Made by a program: the position numbers and the translations under genes | Shown here: piece by piece, positions 43,132 to 52,736 of the stretch | How the letters are laid out: each line of letters opens with the position of its first letter | Position numbering within the stretch: the first letter of the stretch is position 1 | NCBI GenBank assembly: GCA_027491195.1 | Contig: JAIXWQ010000008.1 | Location: 434,001-498,000 of the forward strand | Source: Cytophagaceae bacterium | GTDB taxonomy: Bacteria > Bacteroidota > Bacteroidia > Cytophagales > Spirosomataceae | DNA length: 64,000 nt | Direction: 5' to 3' | Notes under the pieces: model-generated | What the model saw: the letters and a program-made list of their open reading frames with translations, nothing else | Databases searched by the model: none | Told to the model about the DNA's origin: nothing

Positions 43132-43377
43132 ATGTCAACCTACCACATTCTTCTGTTCGGGATTTGCCGCGATTTATTAAAATCGTCGACGATTTCCATC
43201 GAAAAAGAGGGAAAGGTGACCGTAGAAGAGCTTTTGCAAACGGTGCGTTCAATGCACCCGGCTTTGGAAAAATTACCCTCTTTACGTTTAGCTGCTGAAC
43301 ACCGCTTTCCGGAACCTGATTTTATCCTATCAGAAAGCATGGAAATTGCCCTAATTCCTCCCGTGAGTGGCGGATAA
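43132..43377 (+). CDS. moaD: MoaD-like molybdopterin synthase small subunit
   Basis: The start at 43132 (MSTYHILLFGICRDLL) fits the family. The 81-residue ubiquitin-like protein ends in the required Gly-Gly (IALIPPVSGG), where thiocarboxylation would occur. It supplies sulfur to precursor Z with MoaE, which is not in the window. Divergent from moaA. Confidence 0.9.
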   Translation: MSTYHILLFGICRDLLKSSTISIEKEGKVTVEELLQTVRSMHPALEKLPSLRLAAEHRFPEPDFILSESMEIALIPPVSGG

Positions 43378-43381
43378 TCCG

Positions 43382-43389
43382 TATATTTG
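43382..43389 (+). promoter_or_regulatory. Candidate -7 element of the nuoL-nuoM pair
   Basis: TATATTTG is a full TAnnTTTG match, 5 bp after the moaD stop and 21 bp before the nuoL ATG. A -33 TTTG is not evident. Confidence 0.45.
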
Positions 43390-43410
43390 CCATTAAATCT
43401 TTGCATTTAT

Positions 43411-45198
43411 ATGGGATTAAATCTCCTATTTCTTGGAGTGCTCTTGTTACCTTGGGTTTCTGCCCTTTTGGTAGCTTGTTTCCCTAAATCCCTTGTTTCG
43501 ATCACTCTTTCCGGCTTATTTAGTGCTGCCGCACTTTATTTCCTTACGAGCGTGGGGGCTGATTATAAAATCGCCTACACCTGGTTTCAGTTAGGTGGGC
43601 AGGAAATCAATGCCAGTTTTTGGGCGAATGCTTCTGCGCAATTAGTGCTTGGCTTGGTGGCTATAGTTTCTTTTTGTGTCCAGCTGTTTTCGAAATCTTA
43701 TCTGGAAGAAGATCCGTCTATCGGACGCTATTATATCTATTTGCACCTATTTGTGGGAGCGATGACGCTCTTACTATTAACGGATTCTGTCTTCTTGTTT
43801 TACGGGGCCTGGGAATTAGTGGGGGCGTGTTCGTATTTGTTGATTAGTTTTTGGCATCAAAAACAAGCCGCAACGCAAGCTGCGAAAAAAGCTTTTTTAA
43901 TTAACCGACTTGGCGATATAGCCCTGTTGTTCGGCCTCATCGGTTTAGGTTTACACTTCGATACTTGGCAATTTTCTGCGATGCAGGGTATCGCACCTAC
44001 CTTGATTGGGGTGGCAATTATCGCTGGAGGAATCGCTAAATCAGCCCAGTTTCCTTTCATGTCTTGGCTTCCTGATGCGATGGAAGGTCCTACGCCCGCC
44101 TCTGCTTTAATTCACGCAGCAACGATGGTGGCGGCTGGAGTTTTCGTGGGTGTGCGCGTTTTCGACATCACGAGTCCAGAGACCCACCTATTTATGGGAA
44201 TCATTGGTGCGATTTCGTTCTTATCAGGAGCTGTTTTTGCTATTTTCCAAAACGATATCAAGAAGACACTCGCCTATTCCACTATCTCCCAGCTGGGTTT
44301 AATGTGGATGGGAATGGGCTCAGACGCCTCTTTATTCCACTTATTAACACATGGCATTTTCAAAGCTGGCTTGTTTTTAGCCGCTGGCGCCGTGATTCAC
44401 ACGGTACATTCCCAAAGCCTAAACGACATGGGTGGCCTGCGAAAAAAAGCACCAGTGGCAGCCTTTGCTTACCTTATTTTCGGTGCCGGATTAATGGGAC
44501 TACCTTTAACAGGTGGATTTTTTAGTAAGGAAAATCTAGCTGGATTCTTGTATACTTCCGGTCGTGTCGAATTACTGGTTGTTTTAGCGATAGGCATGGT
44601 ATTAACCAGTTTTTATATCAGCCGCCAGTTTTATCTCATTTTCATGGGACCATTGAAGGAAGGTTCTGCGGATAAAAATCCTGCCCAAAACATCCCGATC
44701 AGACTCTTAATCATCGCTAGTTTGTCCATTTGGATTTCTCGCCATCCGTTTGAAATGCCAGAAAATGCCTTCCTAACAATTTATCATATCCCTTCTTTTT
44801 GGCTCTACATTACGGCCTCGACTTGGGTTATCGGAATCGCTGGAGCCTATTTATCTAGAAACTGGATACCGGCAGGAAATTACCAGTTCCTACCGCGTTT
44901 TTGGCCTAGCTTATTCAGCCTAATACGCTGGAAAAGTAGGTCTGCTCAAGTTTTCGAAACCCAAATCCTTGATCGACTAGTCAATGGGATTGCCTCTTTA
45001 CAAGTCATTCTCGCACACCTAATTGCTTGGTGTGATCGACATCTAGTGGATGGGATTTTAGTAGGCGGAAGCTCAAGCCTCAGTCTAGCTACTGGAAAAA
45101 TTTTAAGTCGCTGGCAATCAGCTAAAGTCCAAAGTTACTGGGCTATGATTATTGTGACATTTGCCCTATTTTTACTTTACGCTGTATTTACTAAATGA
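43411..45198 (+). CDS. nuoL: NADH-quinone oxidoreductase subunit L (antiporter-like)
   Basis: The start at 43411 (MGLNLLFLG) is preferred over the TTG at 43387, which lies in the -7 element. The 595-residue, roughly 14-16-helix protein has the proton-channel signatures FYGAWELVGACSYLLISFW (conserved Glu), AIIAGGIAKSAQFPFMSWLPDAMEGPTPASALIHAATMVAAGVF (conserved Lys, His), and the ITSLSQLGLMWMG-type region AYSTISQLGLMW. It would be a distal proton-pumping subunit of complex I. Overlaps nuoM by 4 bp. Confidence 0.92.
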   Translation: MGLNLLFLGVLLLPWVSALLVACFPKSLVSITLSGLFSAAALYFLTSVGADYKIAYTWFQLGGQEINASFWANASAQLVLGLVAIVSFCVQLFSKSYLEEDPSIGRYYIYLHLFVGAMTLLLLTDSVFLFYGAWELVGACSYLLISFWHQKQAATQAAKKAFLINRLGDIALLFGLIGLGLHFDTWQFSAMQGIAPTLIGVAIIAGGIAKSAQFPFMSWLPDAMEGPTPASALIHAATMVAAGVFVGVRVFDITSPETHLFMGIIGAISFLSGAVFAIFQNDIKKTLAYSTISQLGLMWMGMGSDASLFHLLTHGIFKAGLFLAAGAVIHTVHSQSLNDMGGLRKKAPVAAFAYLIFGAGLMGLPLTGGFFSKENLAGFLYTSGRVELLVVLAIGMVLTSFYISRQFYLIFMGPLKEGSADKNPAQNIPIRLLIIASLSIWISRHPFEMPENAFLTIYHIPSFWLYITASTWVIGIAGAYLSRNWIPAGNYQFLPRFWPSLFSLIRWKSRSAQVFETQILDRLVNGIASLQVILAHLIAWCDRHLVDGILVGGSSSLSLATGKILSRWQSAKVQSYWAMIIVTFALFLLYAVFTK

Positions 45199-46847
45199 CG
45201 AATTTACCCCTTTTATCCCTCTTAATTGGATTGCCACTCGTAGGTGCCCTCATCCTTGGATTAGGTCAATTAAAGGAGCAGGCAAGAACGATTGCTATCG
45301 GTCTTTCGACGATTCAATTAGGACTTTTAGGCTACATTTATGCTGCTTTCGACAAGCAATCGGGTTTATTTCAATTTAATGAATCGCACAATTGGTTCTC
45401 GATTTCATTGGGTTCAATGGGGCAATTTATGTCCAAATACACCCTCGGAGTCGATGGATTAAGCATATCACTGATTCTTTTAACGGGTTTAATTACCTGG
45501 GTTGCCCTTTGGAACTCAACAGAAATCAAAGAAAAACTAAGCACCTATTATGCCTTAGTATTGCTCTTAAACGCCTCAATTATCGGCTGTTTTCTAGCAA
45601 AAGACCTATTCCTTTTCTACGTATTCTTCGAATTCATGTTGCTTCCGATGTATTTTTTAATCGGAATTTGGGGTGGACCACGACGCAATTACGCTTCTTT
45701 GAAGTTCTTCATTTATACCCTAGTAGGATCCCTATTCATCCTCGTAGTGATGCTAGGCATGGGTTTAGCCTATGTAGATCCATATGAAACAGCCTTATTA
45801 AACGGCCTGATTCGTCCGGAACAAGGTTTTAATCTAGAAGCCTTGCACGCCGTTCAGGGTATGTTATTATCTCAGGAAATTGCCACCGCTTCGATGGTGC
45901 ATAGTTTCGATATGCAGGCTTTAGCGGATCTAAATAATGTCCAAATCACGAGCATCCTTCACCCTAGCTCCGGCTGGTTGCTAGCTGGAATGAGCGCACG
46001 GGAATGGGGATTTTGGCTTTTATTCATCGGATTTGCCATTAAATTACCGATGGTTCCCTTGCACACCTGGCTACCAGATGCACACGTAGAAGCACCTACA
46101 CCCATCTCCGTTTTATTAGCCGGGGTATTATTGAAAATAGGCGCCTATGGCTGGTTACGCATCACGATTCCGTTCTTCCAAGCGGAAGCAATCGCATCAG
46201 CCAATATCCTTGCCGGACTAGGAGCTTTATCTATCGTTTACGGTGCCTATAATGCGCTAGCGATGACAGATTTAAAGAAATTAGTCGCATATTCTTCTGT
46301 TTCCCACATGGGTTTCGTGCTCCTTGGAATCGCCGCATTCACAGCAGAAGGCTGGCAGGGAGCTATCTTCCAAACCATCTCCCACGGGGTCTTATCCGCC
46401 TTATTATTCCTGATGGTAGGCGTATTATATTCCCGCACTGGAAACCGTGAAATTGATTCTTATTCAGGCTTAGTGACCTTAATGCCTCGATTTACAGTCA
46501 TCTCTGGCATCGCCATTTTTGCTTCCTTAGGTATGCCTGGATTCTCTGGATTTATCGGCGAATTCTTCAGTTTAATGGGTGCCTTCACGAGTCCATTTGT
46601 ACATCCGGGGATTGCGATTTTCGGGGCTTTGGGACTAGTATTAGGCGCTGGATATTTGTTATGGACTTTCCAAAAAATCTATTTGGGAAAACTCTTCTTA
46701 AAAAACACCAACTGGTCTTTGCCTGATTTGACAAATTTAGAACTAGTTAGTCTTTTTGGTCTTGGAATTATCAGTATATTGCTAGGCATTTATCCCGGTT
46801 TACTATTCGAACTCAGTGATAAATTCGTGACTACCCTGTTAAAATAA
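45195..46847 (+). CDS. nuoM: NADH-quinone oxidoreductase subunit M (antiporter-like)
   Basis: The 550-residue, about 14-helix protein has FYVFFEFMLLPMYFLIGIWGG (conserved Glu), GFAIKLPMVPLHTWLPDAHVEAPTPISVLLAGVLLKIGAYG (Lys and His of the channel), and AYSSVSHMGFVLLG. Between helices it carries an insertion of about 60 residues (around residues 200-260, QGFNLEALHAVQGMLLSQ...) that also occurs in other Cytophagales-type NuoM as far as I recall. A nuoL-nuoM pair without nuoK or nuoN is unusual in complex I operons. Confidence 0.92.
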   Translation: MTNLPLLSLLIGLPLVGALILGLGQLKEQARTIAIGLSTIQLGLLGYIYAAFDKQSGLFQFNESHNWFSISLGSMGQFMSKYTLGVDGLSISLILLTGLITWVALWNSTEIKEKLSTYYALVLLLNASIIGCFLAKDLFLFYVFFEFMLLPMYFLIGIWGGPRRNYASLKFFIYTLVGSLFILVVMLGMGLAYVDPYETALLNGLIRPEQGFNLEALHAVQGMLLSQEIATASMVHSFDMQALADLNNVQITSILHPSSGWLLAGMSAREWGFWLLFIGFAIKLPMVPLHTWLPDAHVEAPTPISVLLAGVLLKIGAYGWLRITIPFFQAEAIASANILAGLGALSIVYGAYNALAMTDLKKLVAYSSVSHMGFVLLGIAAFTAEGWQGAIFQTISHGVLSALLFLMVGVLYSRTGNREIDSYSGLVTLMPRFTVISGIAIFASLGMPGFSGFIGEFFSLMGAFTSPFVHPGIAIFGALGLVLGAGYLLWTFQKIYLGKLFLKNTNWSLPDLTNLELVSLFGLGIISILLGIYPGLLFELSDKFVTTLLK

Positions 46848-46866
46848 ACCTATTAATTTATACACT

Positions 46867-47751
46867 ATGGAAAACAAATTCAGCCGTAGAGACATCCTAA
46901 AGAGCTCTGCAGGATTCGCTGGCCTGGGCATGATGGGCCACCGTTTCGAAGAGGCCGACAAACAAGCAGGACTAGACCTAAAAGGAAAAGTACATCACTC
47001 GGCTTGCCGCTGGTGCTACCAAGATATTCCTTTTGAGGAATTAGTGATGAATGCCAAAAAAATCGGCTTACAATCGATCGAATTAACGGGTCCCGATGAG
47101 TGGGAAATTTTGAAGAAACACGATATGACTGCAGCCATCGGTTGGGGTAAATATCCAGATGGAATGAACATTCCGAACTTCTTTAACCGCACCAAAAACC
47201 ACGATGCTTTAGTAGGCTTCTACGAAGATATTATTCCAAAAGCTGCCAAAGCAGGAGTTAAAAACATCATCACTTTCTCTGGAAACAGAGACGGAATGAG
47301 CGATGAAGATGGCCTAATTAATTGCAAAAAAGGGCTACAACGCATCATGAAAACGGCTGAACGTTACGATGTAACGATCTCCATGGAGTTGTTAAATTCC
47401 AAAGTCAACCACAAAGATTATCAGGCCGATACAACAGAATGGGGCGCTGCACTTTGTGAGATGGTAGGTTCCGATAAATTCAAATTGCTTTACGATATCT
47501 ACCACATGCAAATCATGGAAGGGGACGTAATTGCCACCATCAAAAAATACCACCAATACATCTCTCACTACCACACAGGTGGTGTTCCTGGTCGTAACGA
47601 AATCGATGAGACTCAAGAATTGAACTATGCAGCCATCATCCGCGCGATCTACGATACCGGATACAAAGGCTTCATTGGTCAAGAGTTTATTCCAGCTCGC
47701 AAAGATAAAATGGCTTCTTTAGAACAAGCGGTGAAAATCTGCGATATCTAA
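46867..47751 (+). CDS. Sugar phosphate isomerase/epimerase-like TIM-barrel (hydroxypyruvate isomerase-like)
   Basis: The 294-residue protein has a twin-arginine-type N-terminus (FSRRDILKSSAGFAGLGMMG), so export by Tat is likely. The TIM-barrel follows, with SACRWCYQDIPFEEL, GLQSIELTGPDEW, a metal-site Glu in ISMELLNSKVNH, KLLYDIYHMQIMEGD and YHTGGVPGRNEID, and FIGQEFIP at the end. The metal-binding Glu/Asp/His/Glu pattern of xylose-isomerase-like enzymes is present. The substrate is unknown. It is closed by a hairpin terminator. Confidence 0.87.
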   Translation: MENKFSRRDILKSSAGFAGLGMMGHRFEEADKQAGLDLKGKVHHSACRWCYQDIPFEELVMNAKKIGLQSIELTGPDEWEILKKHDMTAAIGWGKYPDGMNIPNFFNRTKNHDALVGFYEDIIPKAAKAGVKNIITFSGNRDGMSDEDGLINCKKGLQRIMKTAERYDVTISMELLNSKVNHKDYQADTTEWGAALCEMVGSDKFKLLYDIYHMQIMEGDVIATIKKYHQYISHYHTGGVPGRNEIDETQELNYAAIIRAIYDTGYKGFIGQEFIPARKDKMASLEQAVKICDI

Positions 47752-47769
47752 GGATATCAATACCTTGAT

Positions 47770-47808
47770 AAAAACGCAAACTGCTCCGGGTGAGTGGTTT
47801 GCGTTTTT
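47770..47808. terminator. Intrinsic terminator after the TIM-barrel gene
   Basis: AAAAACGCAAAC (47770-47781) pairs with GTTTGCGTTTTT (47797-47808), with a 15-nt loop and a T run. Confidence 0.82.
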
Positions 47809-47878
47809 TATTTATCAGGTTCTTGTTAATTGATTTTTCGCGTTTGCTGGCTGGCGATTTTCTCCTCTATTTCGGGTC

Positions 47879-50065
47879 ATGAAAACGCTCCTATTGCTTT
47901 TTTTCTCTTTCACCTCCCTCGCACAATGTGCGACCATTTTTACGCAACCCCTCGCCCAAATAACCTGCGAAGGCGATTCCATTCGACTATTTTGCCTTAG
48001 CTCTGGCGGAAGCTATCAATGGGAAAAACGTCGACCATCCGACCCTAAATTCACTTCTATCACGGGCGCGCGTTCATCGCGATTTACCTTTCTATCAGGC
48101 GGAGCCACTCATCCTTCTGGAAGCTATTATCGATTGAAAATATCCGTAGGGAAATGTGTCAATTATTCTGATTCTGTCCTGATCATACTGCGAAAAGCGC
48201 CCATTATTTCTGCTCTGACGGTTTGCGAGAATACCAATGTTCCCCTTTCCTCTGCTTGTTCCTGGACAATAAATGGATTACCTGTCGATTCGGTCCTAGC
48301 AACTCCCTCCTTGCAAGGCGCAAAACTGAAAGCCTTCTCCCGTTTTTCAACACTACCTTTCGGATCCTGTGTGCTAGCTTCAAATGAGGTAACATTGAGT
48401 GTCACCTCACTCCCTGCTGCACCCGTCCATGCCGTAAAACTAGTCAAAGCTTGCCTAGGTCTCCCTTTTTCCCTCAACGCCACAGGTTGCTCGCCCTCCT
48501 TGACGTTTTGGTTCGATATTTCGGGGCGGAAAGTAGGAGAAGGAAGTCGACTCTTAGTGACTCGATCTGATAGCAGTATTTTTCGTGCGAGCTGTGTTAA
48601 GTCCGGATGTGAAGGACCCTTATCGTTGGGAGTAAAAATAGCGCCCATTCCCATACCCGAAGCACCTGAAAATATGTCCCCTTCCTATTTCTGTTCAGGC
48701 GTCCCTATCTCCTTGCAAGCTAGCGGAGGAGTAAACAATGTTTGGTACGAAACCGCCACAGCAAAATCAAATCTAAGCACCGCCTCTGCCTTAGCTATGA
48801 AAGCAATCACCGCTAATGGTGCTAATGATTCTCTACTTACTCGATTTGTAAGCGTAAAAATAAACGATTGCGAAAGTAGCCGAACACTGGTACCCATTCG
48901 CATAAAACCCCAACTACAGCTAGAGCCACTCGAGGCATTTAGCTTAACTGGAGATCGGACCATCCCTATACCTGAAACAAATGTCACACAAGCTAGCCTT
49001 CCTATTCGCGTTAGCTATTCCTCCTCCGCGAACAGCCCACTAGGACCTTTTACCTCTCCTGGACTATTGATCAGAACTGTCATCGATTCCCTCGGTTGTA
49101 GTACGAAAGATACTGCCCTTGTTCATTATACCCGAAACGGCCCCATCATTCATCACCTCATTGCCCTAAAAACAACCAACTGTTCAACCCATACTTACCT
49201 CATCAAAATTCAAGGTTGCCCTCTTAAAACCTCAGCCATAGGCTCGACCAAACGATACGAATCTCCTTCGGCGGAATTCATTCTAACCGGAGGCCTATAT
49301 CGATTTATCTGCAACGATGGAGAGACGGACACCATTAGCCTGAACTTGCCCCATTTAAAGCAACCAAGTTCTTCTCTGCGCAAATCCTTCACTGGTCCTA
49401 TTTGTGCCGCTGACAGCGCATTTTTGAGCCTAAACATAGACCCTAGCGTTCACTTTATAGGATGGGAATTAAATGGCCATCTTTATGCTATAGATAAAAC
49501 GGTGAAAGGGATATTACCCACTGGTGAATATGTAGGTGTCATGGAAGAAAATGGTTGCTTTTATCGAGTTGAGAAAATCTTACTCGAGCGAAAATCTACC
49601 CCACCTACACCCACTCTTGAAAAAACAGGAGCCTATTTCGTACGCGTTCAATCGGAGGGAATTCCGGAATGGTTAATTGATCAAACCCGATCGACCGATT
49701 CTAGCTATTTTCAAAAACTAAGCAAAGGAAGAGAGTTTTATGCCCGCGCTAAATGGCGGCACAAAAGTCTGTCTTGTTACTCTCCTTATTCGAATGTCTA
49801 TTATGTGGACGCACCACCCACCTACGAATTCACCGTCTACCCCAATCCTACGAAGGGGCTATTTTCAATTGAAATCGCCTATGAGACAGATGATGCCTTA
49901 CTGCAACTAGTTGACTTGAAAGGACAATTACTAGACTCAAAGCAAATAAAAAATTCCAGCAGAAAAATGGACTTTGACATTTCCCCATTTCCTACTGGAA
50001 CCTATGTAATACGGCTAATTTCGGATGGAATCAGCCAAGAAAAAACTATTCGTAAATTCCCTTAG
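47879..50065 (+). CDS. T9SS cargo protein with Ig-like domains and C-terminal sorting domain
   Basis: The 728-residue protein has a signal peptide (MKTLLLLFFSFTSLAQC), several Cys-containing Ig-like or adhesin-like segments (repeated patterns such as C.gdS and P.AP, and CSGVPISLQASGG) and a type A C-terminal sorting domain of about 80 residues (FTVYPNPTKGLFSIE ... MDFDISPFPTGTYVIRLISDG). It should cross the outer membrane through the T9SS and be surface-bound or released. The partner or ligand is not known. It overlaps the convergent SDR gene by 20 bp. Confidence 0.9.
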   Translation: MKTLLLLFFSFTSLAQCATIFTQPLAQITCEGDSIRLFCLSSGGSYQWEKRRPSDPKFTSITGARSSRFTFLSGGATHPSGSYYRLKISVGKCVNYSDSVLIILRKAPIISALTVCENTNVPLSSACSWTINGLPVDSVLATPSLQGAKLKAFSRFSTLPFGSCVLASNEVTLSVTSLPAAPVHAVKLVKACLGLPFSLNATGCSPSLTFWFDISGRKVGEGSRLLVTRSDSSIFRASCVKSGCEGPLSLGVKIAPIPIPEAPENMSPSYFCSGVPISLQASGGVNNVWYETATAKSNLSTASALAMKAITANGANDSLLTRFVSVKINDCESSRTLVPIRIKPQLQLEPLEAFSLTGDRTIPIPETNVTQASLPIRVSYSSSANSPLGPFTSPGLLIRTVIDSLGCSTKDTALVHYTRNGPIIHHLIALKTTNCSTHTYLIKIQGCPLKTSAIGSTKRYESPSAEFILTGGLYRFICNDGETDTISLNLPHLKQPSSSLRKSFTGPICAADSAFLSLNIDPSVHFIGWELNGHLYAIDKTVKGILPTGEYVGVMEENGCFYRVEKILLERKSTPPTPTLEKTGAYFVRVQSEGIPEWLIDQTRSTDSSYFQKLSKGREFYARAKWRHKSLSCYSPYSNVYYVDAPPTYEFTVYPNPTKGLFSIEIAYETDDALLQLVDLKGQLLDSKQIKNSSRKMDFDISPFPTGTYVIRLISDGISQEKTIRKFP

Positions 50066-50819
50066 CCACTTTCTCTGAGATAGCCTTTGGGGCAATCCAA
50101 GCAAGGAAAGCACCTAACTTATTAATGAAGCCAGTGATCACTTCTTGTTTTTTAGCAAACATGCCATCGACTGCCATTTTAGCAACGATTGCCGGAGTCA
50201 TGGTTACCTTTTCTGCTGCCTTACTCGCTTTTGCTGGTAAGTTTGCACGGTCATTGAAATTCGTTGTTGTTGCTCCAGGACTGACTGCGGTAACGGTGAT
50301 ACCCTTCGCCTTCCATTCATGAAAAAGTCCACGGGAGAAGTTTAATACAAACACTTTGGAAGCCGCATAAACACTCATCAAAGGAATTGCTTGATAGGCT
50401 GTTGAACTAGCAATATTTAAGACATAAGCCTGCCCTTTACCTGAAAGCATAGGGTAAAAACGGTAACAGGTTTCGACTAGTGCGTTCATATTAACTTGCA
50501 TCATTTTTTGGGTCTCTGCAAAAGAATAACTTTCAAACTCGCCCACTAAACCGTAGCCTGCATTATTCACCAAAATTCGAAGATCAATCTGCTTTGCCAG
50601 TACCCATTCGTAAAGTGTTGTAACAGCAGAAGGATCAGCTAAATCTGCTACTAAATAATCTACCTCCAGTGCGAACTTTTTTTGGATCTCCTCCTTCACT
50701 TGTTGAAGCTCATAAGAATTACGGGCTACAAGTAACAAGTTGTAGCCTCTTTCCGCTAATTGCAAGGCAATCTCTTTGCCTATCCCTTTACTTCCGCCGG
50801 TTATGATTGCGTATGACAT
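50046..50819 (-). CDS. Short-chain dehydrogenase/reductase
   Basis: The 257-residue enzyme has the NAD(P)-binding TGGSKGIG (residues 7-14), the NNAG motif, the catalytic Ser (NIASSTAYQ) and the YAASK active-site Tyr-Lys. The PGATTTNF and MVDGMF stretches at the C-terminal end fit short-chain oxidoreductases of the DltE/YqjQ type. The substrate is unknown. A terminator separates it from the TPR gene upstream on the same strand. Confidence 0.9.
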   Translation of the reverse strand: MSYAIITGGSKGIGKEIALQLAERGYNLLLVARNSYELQQVKEEIQKKFALEVDYLVADLADPSAVTTLYEWVLAKQIDLRILVNNAGYGLVGEFESYSFAETQKMMQVNMNALVETCYRFYPMLSGKGQAYVLNIASSTAYQAIPLMSVYAASKVFVLNFSRGLFHEWKAKGITVTAVSPGATTTNFNDRANLPAKASKAAEKVTMTPAIVAKMAVDGMFAKKQEVITGFINKLGAFLAWIAPKAISEKVAKGIYE

Positions 50820-50835
50820 ATGCTTAGTGTAAATG

Positions 50836-50862
50836 AAAAAAGCCGCTCGAGGAGCAGCTTTT
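50836..50862 (-). terminator. Intrinsic terminator after the TPR gene
   Basis: AAAAAAGC-c-GCTC, loop GAG, GAGC-a-GCTTTTTT form a stem with one mismatch and T/A runs on either side. It lies between the TPR stop and the SDR start on the minus strand. Confidence 0.75.
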
Positions 50863-50881
50863 TTCGATGTGTATTGTAAAC

Positions 50882-52588
50882 TTATTTTTTAGGTGCTGCT
50901 GGAGCTGTGGCAGTAGAACCAGGATTGAAGTACTCCATCAATTCCTTATCATCTGCTTTAATTTCAAAGGCCTTTGTAAAGTAATCTTTCGTCTTCGCAT
51001 CATCCTTCGTTACCGTAACATGATAACCCCCTAGGAATTTATATGCTTCAAATAACTGGTTCTTATCTTCTTTAAAGGTAGTTGATTTTTCTTCTTTCAA
51101 CTTCGCAATGGTCTCTAAGAACTTCTCATAATGAGGAACACCTAACCATTTCGTACCCGAGTAATCAATTAAGTTGTTCGCACGTGCACGATTTAAATAA
51201 AATGGAGGCCATTTGTCGTTCACTGAAATCGCTTTAGCGAATAAAGTATCAGCCTTCATAGCGATCATTGGACGGTTTAATGTATCCGCTTTCGGAGTAA
51301 AGGCAGCAACAAAATAATAATCCATCGCTGCTTTGAAGTAATCTCCAGAACCTACAGTTAGATTTTTCTTTTGCTTCCACTCAATACCTTTCAATGCTGC
51401 ATTTGCCGCGTCGTTATAACGCTTTTGCTTGTAACGGATATCGTGGATAATATTATAAACGTTGTTGTTTGTATCCAAAGGTGCAGCGCGCTCTAAATAA
51501 GTTAAAGCCACTGAATCCTTACCTAAACCTTGGTATCCTTTACCGAAATACAAATCGTCCATGTAGTAAGGCTTCACACCAGAACGAACCATACCCTCTA
51601 AGTTGTCGATACCTTGTTGGTAGTTCTTCATCTCCACGTTTGAATATCCACGCATACGGAATATATCATTATCCTTCACCCCTTTCTTATCTGCCTCATC
51701 TGTGTACTTCATCGCACCCTCATAATCTTGAGATAAGAATAATAATTTAGCTGTCTCTAAAGTCACCTCAGGAGTTGCCTCAGCCTTCTCCAAATACTTT
51801 CTGAAATAACGAGAGGCATTTTTGTATTGGCTACCGACGATCAAATACTCACCATAACGCTTGTGAGCTGGTGCATAGTTTGAATCTAAATCAATCGCCT
51901 CCTTGTAACGAGACTGCGTCTCTCTGTAGTTTTTACCACGTAAGAAAACCGTACCGATTTTTACCTTCGCCTTCACGTTCTTAGGATCTTGCATTAAAGC
52001 TTGCTCGTAAGATGAAACAGCGTTACCACCATCGTTCTTAATTAGGAAAGCGTCTCCGCGAACAATCATTTGTTCTGCATTTGGACCTTTCTTCGTCTTT
52101 TCTAACATCAAGTCAATTAAACGTATAGCCTCAGCAGGATCGTTATTATTGGCATTAAATTCGGCATCACGACCTAATTTATAATACATAGAATACGCTT
52201 CTGCGATACGGTGAATGACATCACCATTTTTGTATTTTGTTTCCTGTAGAATACGGTCAAAATCAACTTTCGCTTCGTTAACTTTATTTTGACCTACTTT
52301 GATCGAAGCAAGACCTACTTGATTTAAGTAGTTCTTCGGATCAGCCGCTAAGCCCTTTTTAAATGCATCTTCAGCTGAAGTCCAATCTCTACGCGTTAAG
52401 AAATAGTACCCTAAATAGTAGTAATTTTCACCGGTAGGAGAAGCGGTAACTAAGCCTTCAAAAACTTGCTTAGCTCTACTTGGTTGATCGCGATCGATTA
52501 AGTGTAATCCGTCTGCGATAGTTTGTCCCATTGCCATATTGGTGATCAATAAACTGACTGCCAATATCCACGATTTCATTTTCTTCAT
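50882..52588 (-). CDS. Large secreted TPR protein of the TonB cluster
   Basis: The 568-residue protein has a signal peptide (MKKMKSWILAVSLLITNMAMGQ) and about ten TPR-like units (YYYLGYYFLTRRDWTSAEDAFKKGLAADPKN, AHKRYGEYLIVGSQYKNASRYFRKYLEKAEA, LGGYHVTVTKDDAKTKDYFTKAFEI). The C-terminal tail is Ala/Pro-rich. It is near but separated from the PstS-like gene by about 150 bp, and a -7 element lies in this gap. In Bacteroidota such TPR proteins lie beside exbB/exbD/tonB; the role is unknown. Confidence 0.87.
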   Translation of the reverse strand: MKKMKSWILAVSLLITNMAMGQTIADGLHLIDRDQPSRAKQVFEGLVTASPTGENYYYLGYYFLTRRDWTSAEDAFKKGLAADPKNYLNQVGLASIKVGQNKVNEAKVDFDRILQETKYKNGDVIHRIAEAYSMYYKLGRDAEFNANNNDPAEAIRLIDLMLEKTKKGPNAEQMIVRGDAFLIKNDGGNAVSSYEQALMQDPKNVKAKVKIGTVFLRGKNYRETQSRYKEAIDLDSNYAPAHKRYGEYLIVGSQYKNASRYFRKYLEKAEATPEVTLETAKLLFLSQDYEGAMKYTDEADKKGVKDNDIFRMRGYSNVEMKNYQQGIDNLEGMVRSGVKPYYMDDLYFGKGYQGLGKDSVALTYLERAAPLDTNNNVYNIIHDIRYKQKRYNDAANAALKGIEWKQKKNLTVGSGDYFKAAMDYYFVAAFTPKADTLNRPMIAMKADTLFAKAISVNDKWPPFYLNRARANNLIDYSGTKWLGVPHYEKFLETIAKLKEEKSTTFKEDKNQLFEAYKFLGGYHVTVTKDDAKTKDYFTKAFEIKADDKELMEYFNPGSTATAPAAPKK

Positions 52589-52683
52589 TTTGTTGTTTAA
52601 TTAATAGCTTTCAATCTTTTTCCTAGGCCTCGAACATCGAAATGTCCAATTTTATACACTTAACATTAAATTCGTAAGAGGAA

Positions 52684-52691
52684 CAAAAATA
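52684..52691 (-). promoter_or_regulatory. Candidate -7 element of the TPR gene
   Basis: The minus strand reads TATTTTTG, a full TAnnTTTG match, 95 bp before the first ATG at 52588. No -33 TTTG was found at the right spacing. Confidence 0.4.
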
Positions 52692-52736
52692 AAAACAATC
52701 TTCTATTTTCCCTAGCCTAAACCGAATAAAAATGCA

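Noticed and set aside
43387-43410. TTG start for nuoL at 43387
   Set aside because: It overlaps a -7 element, and the ATG at 43411 starts a normal NuoL N-terminus.
48163-48654. 163-codon minus-strand frame opposite the T9SS cargo gene
   Set aside because: No recognisable domain; the plus-strand gene has a signal peptide and a sorting domain.
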